The notes under the pieces: generated by a model
Seen by the model: the letters and a program-made list of their open reading frames with translations, nothing else
What the model was told of the DNA's origin: nothing
Database searches by the model: none
From: Acidobacteriota bacterium
GTDB taxonomy: Bacteria; Acidobacteriota; Blastocatellia; RBC074
Length of the DNA: 64,000 bases
Direction of reading: 5' to 3'
Assembly (NCBI GenBank): GCA_016196035.1
Contig: JACPYM010000034.1
Location: 124,001 to 188,000, forward strand
Translations under genes and position numbers: made by a program
Part shown: one piece after another, positions 38,180 to 47,441 of the stretch
Numbering within the stretch: the stretch's first letter is position 1
How the letters are laid out: each line of letters starts with the position of its first letter

Positions 38180-38310
38180 CTTGCATTCCTCGTCGTTGAA
38201 ATTGGTTTGAAAGCAGTGATGGAAGAGCGGACGGAAGGCAGTGTAGCCGAGGGGGAAAAGTTTGGGAAGGATTGTGCGGATAGGCAAACGGGGCCACTAA
38301 GTCGCTTGTA

Positions 38311-38400
38311 TGTTCGACAAGCTGCCAGCTTGTCGAAGTCCCGGCTGTTAACCCAATGGACTAACGGCCACGCTTCGACAAGCTGGCAGCTTGTCGAACA
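38311..38400. repeat. Perfect 28-bp inverted repeat, each arm itself palindromic
   Basis: Arms 38311-38338 and 38373-38400 are exact complements around a 34-nt loop. Each arm is in addition a near-perfect palindrome (TTCGACAAGCTG and its complement around one base), so the DNA or RNA can form one long stem or two short ones. It lies between the last efflux permease (stop 38449) and the ThuA gene. Confidence 0.9.
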
Positions 38401-38448
38401 ACCCGGTCGCTACCGCTCCTTGGACCGCCGCGACAGCTTGCCTGAACG

Positions 38449-39609
38449 CTAGCCAAGTTGCTTGCGAAAGCGCCACGCACTGATGCCCACCAGCACGATG
38501 GCGAAACCCACCAGCGCGCCGAAATGCGGCCAGAGCACGTCGAGGCCCGCGCTTTTGAGCAGAACCCCGCGCGCGATGCTGGCGAAGTGGCTGATCGGAT
38601 TGAAGAGCGTGAACGGTTGCATCCATTCCGGCATCGCCTCGATGGGGGTCGTCGCGCCCGACAGCATCGAGAGCGGCGGATTGACGAAGAAGCTCATCAA
38701 TTGCGCCTGCTGTTGCGACTTGCTGAACGTCGCCAGAAACGTCCCGATGCCAATGCCCGCCAGCACGCACAGCATTCCCGCCGTGAAGAGCAGCAGCAAG
38801 CTACCGCGCAACGGCAAGTCGAAGACCAGATACCCGGCTGTCAGACCGAGCACGATCTGGGTCGAGAGCAGCACGAAGAGCGGCGCAATCTTGGCGGTCA
38901 CGATTTCGGCGGCTTGCGCCGGGGTCATCAGCAATTGCTCGATGGTGCCCGCTTCTTTCTCGCGCACCAACGCCGACGATCCGATAATCGAACCGTTGAG
39001 CACCAGCAAAATGCCGATCACGCCCGTCACGATGAACCACGCGCTTTGCAAGCCCGGATTGAAGAGCAAGGCGACGCGCGCGACGAATTGTCCGCGTGCG
39101 CTGCCCCCCGAAGTTTGTAACGAAACCGCCTGTGCCGGTTGCGCCAGCCGTTCATTGAGCGCGGCAATGATGCGCGCGGCGTAGCTGCCGGCAATGCCCG
39201 CCGTGTTGGAATTGACCGCGTCGAGCAGCAACTGAACCGGCGCGGTTTCCTGCCGCGCGCGCAGCTTGGCGAAATCGCTGGGCACGACCAAACCCGCATC
39301 CAGCTTGCCCGCGCTCAGCGCCTGGCTCAGCTCGGCAGTTGAGCCGTAAGCAGCCGCGAGTTGAAACGAATTGCTCTCGACAAAGGCCGATACCAACTCG
39401 CGGCTGGCCGTGCTGCGGCTCTCATCCACCACGCCCAGCCGCAAGCCCGTCACATTTGGATTGAGCGCAAACCCGAAGATGACCAGTTGCAGTGTCGGCG
39501 GCAGGATCAACGACACGACCAGCTTTTTGTCCGATTTGATCTGGCGCAATTCTTTCAAAAACAGCGGCCAGAGACGCATGGCGCGAATTCTATTGATGAA
39601 ACTTTGCAT
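38449..39609 (-). CDS. ybhR: ABC-2 type efflux permease, YbhR-like
   Basis: A 386-residue ABC-2 permease. One membrane helix (about 28-50) is followed by a large periplasmic loop (about 55-170) and five more helices in the C-terminal half, the YbhR/YhhJ layout. 'LVREKEAGTIEQLLMTPAQAAEI' is the coupling-helix motif (EKExGT) that contacts the ATPase. GGAGGATTC precedes the ATG. It is the last gene of the efflux operon and forms a heterodimer with the permease encoded just upstream. The substrate (drug or lipid) is unknown. Confidence 0.88.
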   Translation of the reverse strand: MQSFINRIRAMRLWPLFLKELRQIKSDKKLVVSLILPPTLQLVIFGFALNPNVTGLRLGVVDESRSTASRELVSAFVESNSFQLAAAYGSTAELSQALSAGKLDAGLVVPSDFAKLRARQETAPVQLLLDAVNSNTAGIAGSYAARIIAALNERLAQPAQAVSLQTSGGSARGQFVARVALLFNPGLQSAWFIVTGVIGILLVLNGSIIGSSALVREKEAGTIEQLLMTPAQAAEIVTAKIAPLFVLLSTQIVLGLTAGYLVFDLPLRGSLLLLFTAGMLCVLAGIGIGTFLATFSKSQQQAQLMSFFVNPPLSMLSGATTPIEAMPEWMQPFTLFNPISHFASIARGVLLKSAGLDVLWPHFGALVGFAIVLVGISAWRFRKQLG

Positions 39610-39638
39610 GAATCCTCCAAACGAGATGCTAGATGCTG

Positions 39639-39739
39639 GATGCTAGATGCTAGATGCTGGATGCTAGCATCCAAATTCTTCGCTACTTGTTGAAGGTTAG
39701 AGGTTGGGAGCTAGCATCCAGCATCTAGCATCCAGCATC
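39639..39739. repeat. Inverted repeat of tandem GATGCTA/GATGCTGG words between the two permease genes
   Basis: Left arm 39639-39668 and right arm 39710-39739 pair at 29 of 30 positions. Each arm is a short tandem array of 7-8-bp words (GATGCTA, GATGCTGG), and the left array begins earlier, at about 39625. It occupies most of the intercistronic gap between ybhS-like and ybhR-like genes. Confidence 0.85.
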
Positions 39740-39743
39740 TTTC

Positions 39744-40847
39744 TTAAGCGTCAACCTGCATTAGGCGCATCTTTTTCCACGCCTTGAGAAAGTAAAGCGC
39801 GCCGAGCAGCGCCAGCATCAACGGCGCATACCACACGGCGGGCCAGCCGCCGCCGCGCACAAAGCCGTCGCGCACCAGTTCGATGAAATACCGCGCGGGC
39901 ACAATCGCCGAAATCCAGCGGATGCCTGCCGGAATGTTCGAGACCGGGAAGATAAATCCCGACAGCAGGAATGACAGCAGAAACTGCACGCCCGCGACCG
40001 CCTGAATCGCCGCCGCCTGATTCGGAATCGAGACGCCGACCATCACGCCGAAACAGGCGTTGCAAAACAGATACAACACCGTGCCCACCAACAACGGCGT
40101 CGGATCGCCCGCGATCTTCAGATCAAAGAGCGGAAACGCCACCAACAACGCCAGCGCCCACTCGGCCACAGCGATAATGAAAAACCCGGCGATCTTGCCC
40201 AGCAGGAATTCGTGCGCCGAGATGCTCGACACATACACTTGCAGGATCGTTTTCTGCTCGCCTTCGCGCGACATCGCCAGCGCCGCCAACAGGGGCGGGA
40301 AGAGCGCCAGCACGACTGCGAATGCGCCGGGGCCGATGAACTTTCTCGCCGAACCGCCGGGGTTGTACCACATCCGCGTTTCAGCCTTGATGGCGGGCTT
40401 GACCGCAGATGCGCCGCTGCGTTGCGCCGCGAAAGCGTTGGTAATGGAAACCGCCTGTCCGCGCATCGTGTTGGCGGTGTTGGCGTCCACCGCGTCCATC
40501 AGCCATTGCACTTCGACCGTCTGGCCGCGCAAATAATCGCGCTCGAAATGTTGCGGGATCACGATCACCGCGCGCGCCTGCTCTGAAGCCAACGCGGCTT
40601 CGGCGGGCAATTGCGAGGGCACGACGTGAAAGGTAAGCGAGGCATTCAACGCCTCTGCGTACTGGCGCGACAGCGGCGTGCGGTCGTAATCCTGCACGAC
40701 GACCGGGATGCCTTTGACCGACAGCGACAACGCCGTGCCCAGCAGCGCCAGCAAAATCAGCGGCAACACCAGGGCCAGCGCGACGGTCAGCCGGTCGCGA
40801 AAGGTTTGTGTCAGTTCTTTGCGCGCTTGCGCGATGATGCGTTTCAT
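39744..40847 (-). CDS. ybhS: ABC-2 type efflux permease, YbhS-like
   Basis: A 367-residue ABC-2 permease with a first helix (about 22-44), a periplasmic domain (about 45-165) and five C-terminal helices. The EKExGT coupling motif is present in altered form ('SREGEQKTILQVYVSSISAHEF'). AAGGAGAGGAATT precedes the ATG at 40847; the longer upstream frame is only the translated inverted repeat. It pairs with the YbhR-like permease in the transporter. Confidence 0.87.
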   Translation of the reverse strand: MKRIIAQARKELTQTFRDRLTVALALVLPLILLALLGTALSLSVKGIPVVVQDYDRTPLSRQYAEALNASLTFHVVPSQLPAEAALASEQARAVIVIPQHFERDYLRGQTVEVQWLMDAVDANTANTMRGQAVSITNAFAAQRSGASAVKPAIKAETRMWYNPGGSARKFIGPGAFAVVLALFPPLLAALAMSREGEQKTILQVYVSSISAHEFLLGKIAGFFIIAVAEWALALLVAFPLFDLKIAGDPTPLLVGTVLYLFCNACFGVMVGVSIPNQAAAIQAVAGVQFLLSFLLSGFIFPVSNIPAGIRWISAIVPARYFIELVRDGFVRGGGWPAVWYAPLMLALLGALYFLKAWKKMRLMQVDA

Positions 40848-40905
40848 AATTCCTCTCCTTGCTTGCTTCGTTTTGCTTATTGAGCTTTTCAACCGGTCAG
40901 GAGGA

Positions 40906-41010
40906 GAGATTACGGAACAAACGGAAATAACCGAACAAACGGAAGAAGAGTGGCAAATCATTAGGACAGCTTTCTGTCTGTTCCGTTATTTCCGTTTGTT
41001 CCGTAATCTC
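40906..41010. repeat. 33-bp inverted repeat, copy 1 of a family
   Basis: Arms near 40906-40938 and 40978-41010 pair at about 31 of 33 positions and are built of ACGGAA(C/A)A words. The same sequence family forms the 32-bp repeat at 52381-52479. It lies between the double ATPase gene and the first permease gene. Coordinates may be off by one base. Confidence 0.85.
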
Positions 41011-41066
41011 GCTTTGCCTCCCCCAATTGGGAATCGCGTTTGTTGGGCCACCGGCGAGACTTCGCG

Positions 41067-43055
41067 TCAATCTTCGCTCGCCACCTTGCCAACCTTGCGC
41101 GCCTGCTCGACGACCGCGATGAAAACGTCCTCCAGCGAAAAGCGTTCTTCGTGCGCCTGTGTCACGGTGATGCCGTTGTTGCGCAGTTGCCGCTGCAACC
41201 TGCCGATGCCCAGCTCCGCCGCTTCATCCACGATCACGTGCAAGCGGTCGCCAAACAACGACACGCGCCAACGCTCCATTTCGCCTTTCAGCAAATCGGC
41301 GGCTTGCTGCGGTTGATCGGTGAGCAACTCGATCAGGTGGCCGGATTGCGCGGCCTTGATGCCGGTGGGCGTGCCTTCGGCGACCAGTTCGCCCGCGACC
41401 ATGAAGCCGAGCCGGTTGCACTGCTCAGCCTCTTCCAGGTAATGCGTCGTGACCAGCACGGCGACGCCGCGATCCGCCAGTTGATTGATCATCCGCCAGA
41501 ACGCGCGCCGCGCCAGCGGGTCAACGCCAGAGGTCGGTTCGTCCAAAAACAGCACGCTCGGCTCGTGCATCAGCGACGCGCCAAAGGCCACGCGCTGTTT
41601 CCAACCGCCGGGCAACTTGCCCGTCACCATGTCGCCGTGCCCGGCCAGGCCCGAAAATTCCAGCACCCAGCGTTTCTTTTCTTCGCGCTCTTCGGGTGGC
41701 ACCTGATACACGCCCGCAAAGAAATCGAGGTTGTGGTTGATGGTCAGGTCGTCGTAGAGCGAAAACTTCTGCGACATATAACCGATGCGCTGGCGCACGA
41801 AGCTCGAACGCAAGCTGCCCCGTTCGCCCGCCAGTTCCATCTCTCCGCTTGACGGCGCGAGCAAGCCGCAGAGCATTTTGATCGTCGTCGTTTTGCCCGC
41901 GCCGTTCGCGCCCAGCAAGCCGTAAATCTCGCCGTACTTGACCTCGATGTTGACGCCCTTGACCGCGTGGAAATCACGAAAGCTCTTGCGCAAATCGCGC
42001 GCGCCGATGGCAATCGCGTCTGCCGCGCGCTGGCGGAATTGCCGCCGTTGCGGGAAGGGCGCGGCTTTCATCTCGCCATTCAATTCGCGCAAGACAGAGA
42101 CGAAAGCATTTTCCAGCGTGGGCGCGCCCGAGCCGACTTCGAGCACTGCGATGTCTGCCGCACTCAGCGCCGTGCGCGCCAATTCCTCACCACGCGCGGC
42201 ATCGCTGACCATCACGTCCAAGCGGTCGCCGAAACGCTGCACGTCCGTGATGCCTGCGACTTCGCCCAACACTTCTTCGGCTTGGCTCAGCTTGGCGGCG
42301 CGCACTTCCAGCCGTTGCAGCCCCAGATTGTTGCGAATCTCGGCGGGCGTGCCGGTTTGGTGAATCACGCCATCGTGCATCAACGCCACGCGCGTGCAGC
42401 GTTCGGCTTCGTCTAGATACGGCGTCGCCACGACGATGGTCATGCCGTTGATCGAAAGGCTCGCCAACGTGTCCCAAAACTCGCGGCGCGAAACCGGATC
42501 AACGCCTGTGGTCGGTTCGTCCAGCAGCAAGACTTTCGGCTCGGTGATCAGCGCGCAGGCCAGCGCCAGCTTCTGTTTCATCCCGCCGCTCAGCTTGCCC
42601 GCCAGCCGGTCGGTGAAGCGATCCATGTCAAACAGCTTCAGGTAATGCAGCCCGCGCTCTTTGATTTCGCGGTTGGACAGCTTGCGCAGTTGGCCGACGT
42701 AGCGCAGGTTCTCGGCCACGCTCAAATCCTGATAGAGACTGAACGCCTGCGTCAGATAGCCGATTTGCGCACGGGCCGCGCGCGCCGTCTGCCCGAAGAG
42801 CGTGACTTCACCCGCCGTCGCTTTCATCACGCCGCCCAGAATCTGAAAGATCGAAGTCTTGCCCGCGCCGTCCGGCCCGATTAGCCCGAAGATTTCGCCG
42901 CGTTGGATGGCGAGTTCGACACCGCGCACGGCTGCAAAGTCGCCGTAGCTTTTGTGTAGGTTGCGAATGTGGATGGCGGTTTCTGTTGCAGGCCAATTCA
43001 CCGGTAGCAAGTTTTGCTCGGCGTAATCTGATTTAATTGCGAGAAATGCACTCAT
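41067..43055 (-). CDS. ybhF: Double ABC ATPase of a YbhF-type exporter
   Basis: A 662-residue protein with two fused ABC domains. NBD1: Walker A GPDGAGKT (60-67), signature 'LSGGMKQKLALA', Walker B 'VLLLDEPTTGVDP'. NBD2: Walker A 'GANGAGKT', signature changed to 'LPGGWKQRVAF', Walker B 'VLFLDEPTSGVDP'. The changed second signature is also seen in YbhF, which argues for this family over RbbA. It supplies energy for the two permeases encoded downstream. The order adaptor-ATPase-permease-permease is the same as in E. coli ybhGFSR. Confidence 0.9.
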   Translation of the reverse strand: MSAFLAIKSDYAEQNLLPVNWPATETAIHIRNLHKSYGDFAAVRGVELAIQRGEIFGLIGPDGAGKTSIFQILGGVMKATAGEVTLFGQTARAARAQIGYLTQAFSLYQDLSVAENLRYVGQLRKLSNREIKERGLHYLKLFDMDRFTDRLAGKLSGGMKQKLALACALITEPKVLLLDEPTTGVDPVSRREFWDTLASLSINGMTIVVATPYLDEAERCTRVALMHDGVIHQTGTPAEIRNNLGLQRLEVRAAKLSQAEEVLGEVAGITDVQRFGDRLDVMVSDAARGEELARTALSAADIAVLEVGSGAPTLENAFVSVLRELNGEMKAAPFPQRRQFRQRAADAIAIGARDLRKSFRDFHAVKGVNIEVKYGEIYGLLGANGAGKTTTIKMLCGLLAPSSGEMELAGERGSLRSSFVRQRIGYMSQKFSLYDDLTINHNLDFFAGVYQVPPEEREEKKRWVLEFSGLAGHGDMVTGKLPGGWKQRVAFGASLMHEPSVLFLDEPTSGVDPLARRAFWRMINQLADRGVAVLVTTHYLEEAEQCNRLGFMVAGELVAEGTPTGIKAAQSGHLIELLTDQPQQAADLLKGEMERWRVSLFGDRLHVIVDEAAELGIGRLQRQLRNNGITVTQAHEERFSLEDVFIAVVEQARKVGKVASED

Positions 43056-43088
43056 AATTGCTTGCCCTTAAAACTCTGACTGCTCTTG

Positions 43089-43272
43089 AAGCCCCAACGG
43101 GGCGCGATATAACAGCCCAGGGCAACGCCCTGGGTTCATTGGCGAATACATTGAAAGCCCTGAAGGGGCGCAATAAACACCTACTATTTCGCCCTTTCAG
43201 GGCTTTTCTGTGTGGGGCTACGTCTTCCCAGGGCGATGCCCTGGGCTTTCCGATTACGCCCCGTTGGGGCTT
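43089..43272. repeat. Nested triple inverted repeat (184 bp)
   Basis: Three symmetrical layers: outer arms 43089-43104 and 43257-43272 (perfect 16 bp, GCCCCAACGGGGC core), middle near 43115-43135 and 43228-43248 (CCCAGGGC..GCCCTGGG cores), inner around 43153-43205 (GCCCTGAA..TTCAGGGC cores). Each word is itself a small palindrome. It fills the gap between the ATPase and adaptor genes. Similar words occur as dispersed repeats in other bacterial phyla; the link is by recollection and not by search. Confidence 0.85.
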
Positions 43273-43293
43273 TCGACCCTGCCGCTTTCAACC

Positions 43294-44502
43294 CTACCGA
43301 TTCGTCGCCACCCACTGATTGCCTTCGACCAACACTTCGCCATCGGCGGGCATGCCCGGTTTGGCGAAACCTTGCGGGTTGGCGAGTTGCAACTTCACGC
43401 CGACGACTTGCTTGATGCGGTCGTCGCGGAAGTAAGTGTTCTCCGGCGTGAACGACGCTTGCGGGTCAATGCGCGCGACGATGGCGTCCAGCGGTTGTTT
43501 GGCGTTCGAGTCCAAATAAACACGCGCGGCTTGCCCGGTGCGCACGCGGCCAATTTCGCCTTCGGGAATGAAGGCGCGCAGGTAAATCTGATCGGGATTG
43601 AGAATCGTCAGGATCGCAGAACCAGGCGCGACGATTTCGCCAGGTTCCGCCGAGCGCGTCGCCACGATGCCCGCGAAGGGGGCGACGATTTGCAGGTCGC
43701 TGCGATTGGCTTCGGCTTCCTGCAACTCGGCGCGATAGCGGGCGGCTTCGGCGGCGGCGGACTGAATATCGGATTGCGCCTGGCGAATCTGCTGTTCGAC
43801 GGCGGTGGTTTGGGCCGTGCGAATCGCGGGGTTATCCAGGTTCGCTTTGGCCGCCAGCAACGCGCCGCGCGCGGCTTCGACCTGTTTGCGCGCGGCTTGC
43901 ACCACGGCGGTATGCGCGTCGAAGGTGTTGCGCGCCTGTTCGCCGTCGCGCGCGGGCACGTCGCCTTGCGCCGCCAGCGTGCCATAGCGTTCGGCATCCG
44001 CTGCCGCCTGTTTGTGATCGGCTTCGGCGCGGGCCAGCGAAGCTTCGGCGGCGGCGACGTGTGCTTGCGCCTGACTGACGCGACCTTCGGCATCCACGCG
44101 GGATTGGTTGATGCCGAGACGGCTTTGTTCCAATTGCGCCTGCAAAACAGGGACCTGTTGACGCGCGGCTTGCAGCTTGGCGTCGGCCTGCGTCACGTTC
44201 GATTGCGCCTGGGTGACGCGGGCGTTGAGTTGGTCATCGGTGAGCGTCGCGATAACTTGCCCGGCTTTGACGTGATCGCCTTCGCGCACGGTGATTTCGC
44301 GGATGCGCCCAGAGGTCTTGGCCGCGATGACGGCATCATCGCTCTCGATGCGTCCGGTCACGGCAACGATTTCGCGCGGGCCGGATGGTTTGCGGAAGTA
44401 GTACCAGGCCGCTGCCACGCCCGTGAGTAAGGTCAACGCGAGAATGGCGCGGGCGGCTTTCGCCTTGTGTGATTTGCCTGCGGTGTTGTTGCTGTCGGTC
44501 AT
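43294..44502 (-). CDS. ybhG: HlyD-family periplasmic adaptor, YbhG-like
   Basis: A 402-residue membrane fusion protein: N-terminal membrane anchor (about 18-36), biotinyl/lipoyl-like half-motifs ('GRIREITVREGDHVKAGQVIATL' in part and 'LQIVAPFAGIVATRSAEPGEIV' in part), and a long alpha-helical coiled-coil hairpin (about 90-250, Ala/Gln/Arg-rich), then a beta-barrel. It bridges the inner-membrane ABC transporter and TolC. AGAAGGAG precedes the ATG at 44502. Cotranscribed with the genes around it. Confidence 0.9.
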   Translation of the reverse strand: MTDSNNTAGKSHKAKAARAILALTLLTGVAAAWYYFRKPSGPREIVAVTGRIESDDAVIAAKTSGRIREITVREGDHVKAGQVIATLTDDQLNARVTQAQSNVTQADAKLQAARQQVPVLQAQLEQSRLGINQSRVDAEGRVSQAQAHVAAAEASLARAEADHKQAAADAERYGTLAAQGDVPARDGEQARNTFDAHTAVVQAARKQVEAARGALLAAKANLDNPAIRTAQTTAVEQQIRQAQSDIQSAAAEAARYRAELQEAEANRSDLQIVAPFAGIVATRSAEPGEIVAPGSAILTILNPDQIYLRAFIPEGEIGRVRTGQAARVYLDSNAKQPLDAIVARIDPQASFTPENTYFRDDRIKQVVGVKLQLANPQGFAKPGMPADGEVLVEGNQWVATNR

Positions 44503-44539
44503 AATTTTGCTCCTTCTGCTGTCTTGATTCTGTTGTTTT

Positions 44540-44620
44540 GCCACAGAGGCACAGAGGCACAGAGCAAGAAAATAGTCTTGCCCCGTCTCGCCTTCCTCTG
44601 TGTCTCTGTGCCTCTGTGGC
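44540..44620. repeat. 25-bp inverted repeat of CACAGAGG words
   Basis: Arms 44540-44564 and 44596-44620 pair at 24 of 25 positions around a 31-nt loop, each built from the repeated word CACAGAGG. It lies in the gap between the TolC and adaptor genes. Confidence 0.88.
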
Positions 44621-44637
44621 GCATCTCTTTGTGATTG

Positions 44638-46359
44638 TTACCGGCGGCTGACCAATGCGACGTTGTTGTTGGTCAGCGTGGTTGAAAGCGCGCGCTGCAT
44701 CTCGGCGACGGCTTTCGTGTAATCGGTGAGCGCCTTCAACTCGCGTCCGCGTGCCGACGACAAAGCGTTTTGCCGATCCAGCACGAAGAAGTTGGTGGAT
44801 TGCCCGGCGTCGAATTTGCGCTGCTCGCTTTGCGCTTGCAGTTCGGCGTTGACGCGCGAATTTTTGGCGGCTTCGACACGGCGCTTGGCGGTTTCGATTC
44901 CTTGCACGGCGTTGCGCACTTCGCCTTCGATCTGCTGTTCCGTGCGTTGGCGTTGGGCGTCGAGTTGCTTGCCTTCGACCAGCGCGCGTCCGTAATTCGC
45001 TTTGGCCGTGCGGTTGCGCAGCGAAAGGTTGAAAGTCACGCCGGCGCGGAAAGCGCGGTACTCGTTGCGAAAGAGATTCGCCGCGTTCTGGCCGTAACCG
45101 CCGATGAATTTCTCAGGCGTTGCGCCAAACGAAAACGGCGGCAGCGGCGCGAGGCCAGCAACTTGCGACAGTTGATTGACGCGGTCGAAAAGCAGTTGAT
45201 TGCCCGCAACAATCGGGTTGGTTTCGGTGCGTTCTTTGCCCGCCAAGCCATACGTGCCGTAGCTGGCGAAGAAATCAATCTGCGGCTTCGTTTGGTTCTT
45301 GAAATACGCCACATCCACTTTGTTCAGCTCGCCGCGCAAGCGGTACTGCTCCATCTCCGGGCGATTGGCGAAGGCCAGGCGCAAGGCGTCTTCAACCGGC
45401 AGCGCGGCGTCGTGGTTGATCTGCGGTTGTTCGGCAGGAACCAGGGCGGCGCTCCATTGTTCGGTCGCACCCGCAGGCAGCAGCAACAGCTTCAGCGCGT
45501 TTTCGGCGCGTTGGATGGCCTCGATGGCGGCTTCGGCTTCGTCGGTGCGGCGTTCGACTTCGACGCGGGCGGAGACGACATCCGCCGGGGCCAGCGTGCC
45601 TTGCTTGGCCAGGCGTTCGTTGTGTTCGAGTTGCGTCTGCGCCAGTGCGACCGATTCGCGTTTGATGTCGGCATCGCGGCGCGCAAAGACCAAATCCCAG
45701 TAGGCGCGTTCGGCCTGCGCGATGATCTCGATGGCGCGTTGGCGGAACTGACTGTCGGACAGGTCTAGGCGTTTGCTGGCAATGCGCAGTTGACGGCGCG
45801 CCGCGTCAATCTTGCGGTTGCGCAAGAGCGGCTGGGTGAATTCAACCGTCAACTGCGAAGTGAATTGCGGGTTGAGCGCATTGAACAGGTTTTGGCTCGT
45901 CGTGCGGCTTTGGTCGTAACTGAGATTGACGTTGCCGCCTTGCCAGGGCAGTTGTTGCGCGAGCTTGGCCGCGCCGCTGAAATCGGTCGTGCGTAACTTG
46001 CCGTTCTCGCCGCCCGCCAGGATCGAAGCGACGGGCGTGGTTTGCCGGTCGTAAAAATAGCTGCTCGACAGCGTCGGGTCGTAGAAGCCTTTGGCCGCGC
46101 GCAAATCCTGTTCAGAGAGTTGCGTGTTGAGTCGTTCGATCTCGATCTCGCGGTTGTTTTCGAGCGCCATCGTCACGGCTTCGCGTAGCGTCAACAGCGT
46201 TTGTTTGTCGGCCTGGACGCCCGCGCGTTGAATGGGCGCGGGTGTTGTTGCCTGAACCGTCGGCAACGGAAGCTGCGCCCAGGTGGATTGGGTGGACATT
46301 ACGGCGAGTAACGCGGCCAGCACGCCGTGATGCAATTGTTTCAGCTTGGTGTTGAACAT
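44638..46359 (-). CDS. TolC-family outer-membrane efflux protein
   Basis: A 573-residue outer-membrane channel subunit with a signal peptide (about 1-28, ending TWAQL) and two TolC/OEP repeats ('[21 protein letters not shown]' in part and the second half from about 300). Long Ala/Gln/Arg-rich helices would form the periplasmic tunnel, and '[14 protein letters not shown]' is typical of the first beta segment in the OEP family. GAGGGAG precedes the ATG at 46359. It completes the tripartite exporter with the adaptor and ABC proteins, so the operon is self-sufficient for export across both membranes. Confidence 0.9.
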   Translation of the reverse strand: MFNTKLKQLHHGVLAALLAVMSTQSTWAQLPLPTVQATTPAPIQRAGVQADKQTLLTLREAVTMALENNREIEIERLNTQLSEQDLRAAKGFYDPTLSSSYFYDRQTTPVASILAGGENGKLRTTDFSGAAKLAQQLPWQGGNVNLSYDQSRTTSQNLFNALNPQFTSQLTVEFTQPLLRNRKIDAARRQLRIASKRLDLSDSQFRQRAIEIIAQAERAYWDLVFARRDADIKRESVALAQTQLEHNERLAKQGTLAPADVVSARVEVERRTDEAEAAIEAIQRAENALKLLLLPAGATEQWSAALVPAEQPQINHDAALPVEDALRLAFANRPEMEQYRLRGELNKVDVAYFKNQTKPQIDFFASYGTYGLAGKERTETNPIVAGNQLLFDRVNQLSQVAGLAPLPPFSFGATPEKFIGGYGQNAANLFRNEYRAFRAGVTFNLSLRNRTAKANYGRALVEGKQLDAQRQRTEQQIEGEVRNAVQGIETAKRRVEAAKNSRVNAELQAQSEQRKFDAGQSTNFFVLDRQNALSSARGRELKALTDYTKAVAEMQRALSTTLTNNNVALVSRR

Positions 46360-46485
46360 AAATTCTCCCTCCTCAATGAATCCAACTTCGTTGCTTATAG
46401 ACAGAGCTAACGCCAAGAGCGGCAACTTTCGCCGCTGCCCGCTGCCTTCGTTTGTTTGTTTCGGTAGCCTTATTTTCGGTAAGCC

Positions 46486-46794
46486 CTACTCGGTAAGTTC
46501 GACTGTGTCCGTGTGGCCGGACAAGCGCCGCATGATCTGTTCAACCAGGGCGCGCATCTGGACATCGGCGGCGATGAGTTTGACTTGGGCTTTTGCCATC
46601 GCCAGCAATAACTGTTTGCCCGCGTCGTCTACAAAGGTGACTTCGGATAAATCCAAGTTGACGGCCAGCGGTTGCGGCGTCGCCATGGTGTAATGCCAGC
46701 AGCGTTCCAACTCCGGCGTCCATTCGCCCGCCAGCCGGCCCGCCAATTTGAAGGTCAGTGCCTCCTCGTCTCGTTGTTCCGTAATCTTCAACAT
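46486..46794 (-). CDS. STAS-domain protein
   Basis: A 102-residue stand-alone STAS domain ('FKLAGRLAGEWTPELERCW', 'LAVNLDLSEVTFVDDAGKQLLL'). It keeps the general shape of anti-sigma factor antagonists. The Asp-Ser site is replaced by VDDAG, with Ala where the phosphorylated Ser would be, so a SpoIIAA-type switch is doubtful. GGGAG lies upstream. It is the second gene of the efflux operon. A role in signalling or in binding a small ligand is possible. Confidence 0.8.
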   Translation of the reverse strand: MLKITEQRDEEALTFKLAGRLAGEWTPELERCWHYTMATPQPLAVNLDLSEVTFVDDAGKQLLLAMAKAQVKLIAADVQMRALVEQIMRRLSGHTDTVELTE

Positions 46795-46866
46795 CGTTTT
46801 CTCCCACGTTCGTCTTATGATTCCTTCTCCTGCTTGATTCTCTTTGTTTATCTCCCGCTTGCTTCA

Positions 46867-47250
46867 TCAACGCACGTAACCCGCCGCCGTCCGGGCCGCC
46901 GCATAAGCGTCCAGGGGCGAAAGCAGCACGATCAACATCCAGAGCGGCAGGGTGATCAACGTGCAAAGCAAACGCTGAAAGCTGCGGCTGGAATTCGGCG
47001 CGGCGGTTTTAGCCGCCAGGCTTTCGGTGACAACCTTGAGCAATTGGCCCGAATAAGTTTGAAACGCGCCGGTTTGCACGTCCAGCGGCTTGGTTTCGCT
47101 CTCCGCCAAATGGATCAGTTCGGTGACGGTGGCGTAGCGGTTGAGTTGTTGTGCGCCGCAATGGCGGCAGTATTTGTCGCGTTTGCGCACGCCGGTCGCG
47201 CAAGCGTGACATTGGTGATCTATCGGTTCTGTTACTGGTCTCGCTGTCAT
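46867..47250 (-). CDS. Zinc-ribbon protein with a C-terminal membrane segment
   Basis: A 127-residue hypothetical protein. The N-terminus has CHAC and CRHC pairs (about 14-33; 'HQCHACATGVRKRDKYCRHC'), a zinc-ribbon. A middle helical region precedes a hydrophobic stretch (about 95-118, 'LLCTLITLPLWMLIVLLSP'). GGGAAGAG lies before the start. It is the first gene after the sigma-54 promoter. A scaffold or sensor function is possible but not indicated. Confidence 0.7.
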   Translation of the reverse strand: MTARPVTEPIDHQCHACATGVRKRDKYCRHCGAQQLNRYATVTELIHLAESETKPLDVQTGAFQTYSGQLLKVVTESLAAKTAAPNSSRSFQRLLCTLITLPLWMLIVLLSPLDAYAAARTAAGYVR

Positions 47251-47312
47251 AACGTTGTCTCTTCCCGTCTAGCGTTCTTTCGTTGCGATCTCGGTGCGAC
47301 GGCCAGCCCTAG

Positions 47313-47329
47313 TGCAAACGCATTGCCAG
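47313..47329 (-). promoter_or_regulatory. Sigma-54 (-24/-12) promoter of the efflux operon
   Basis: On the minus strand CTGGCAATGCGTTTGCA has GG at 47327-47326 and GC at 47315-47314 with exactly 10 nt between; the -12 element TTTGCA and the -24 element TGGCA fit the consensus. Transcription would start near 47302, about 52 nt before the zinc-ribbon gene. A sigma-54 activator gene ends 269 nt further upstream. Confidence 0.7.
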
Positions 47330-47441
47330 AGCCGGGGAAAAAGTTTCAGCAACGCAGTAAGCGCCCGCAAGGAATAAGGTTGTTTCGATTTTGGAGAAGG
47401 CTTATGGCTGCGTGCCGAGGGTGAGTGCCGATGGTGACGAA

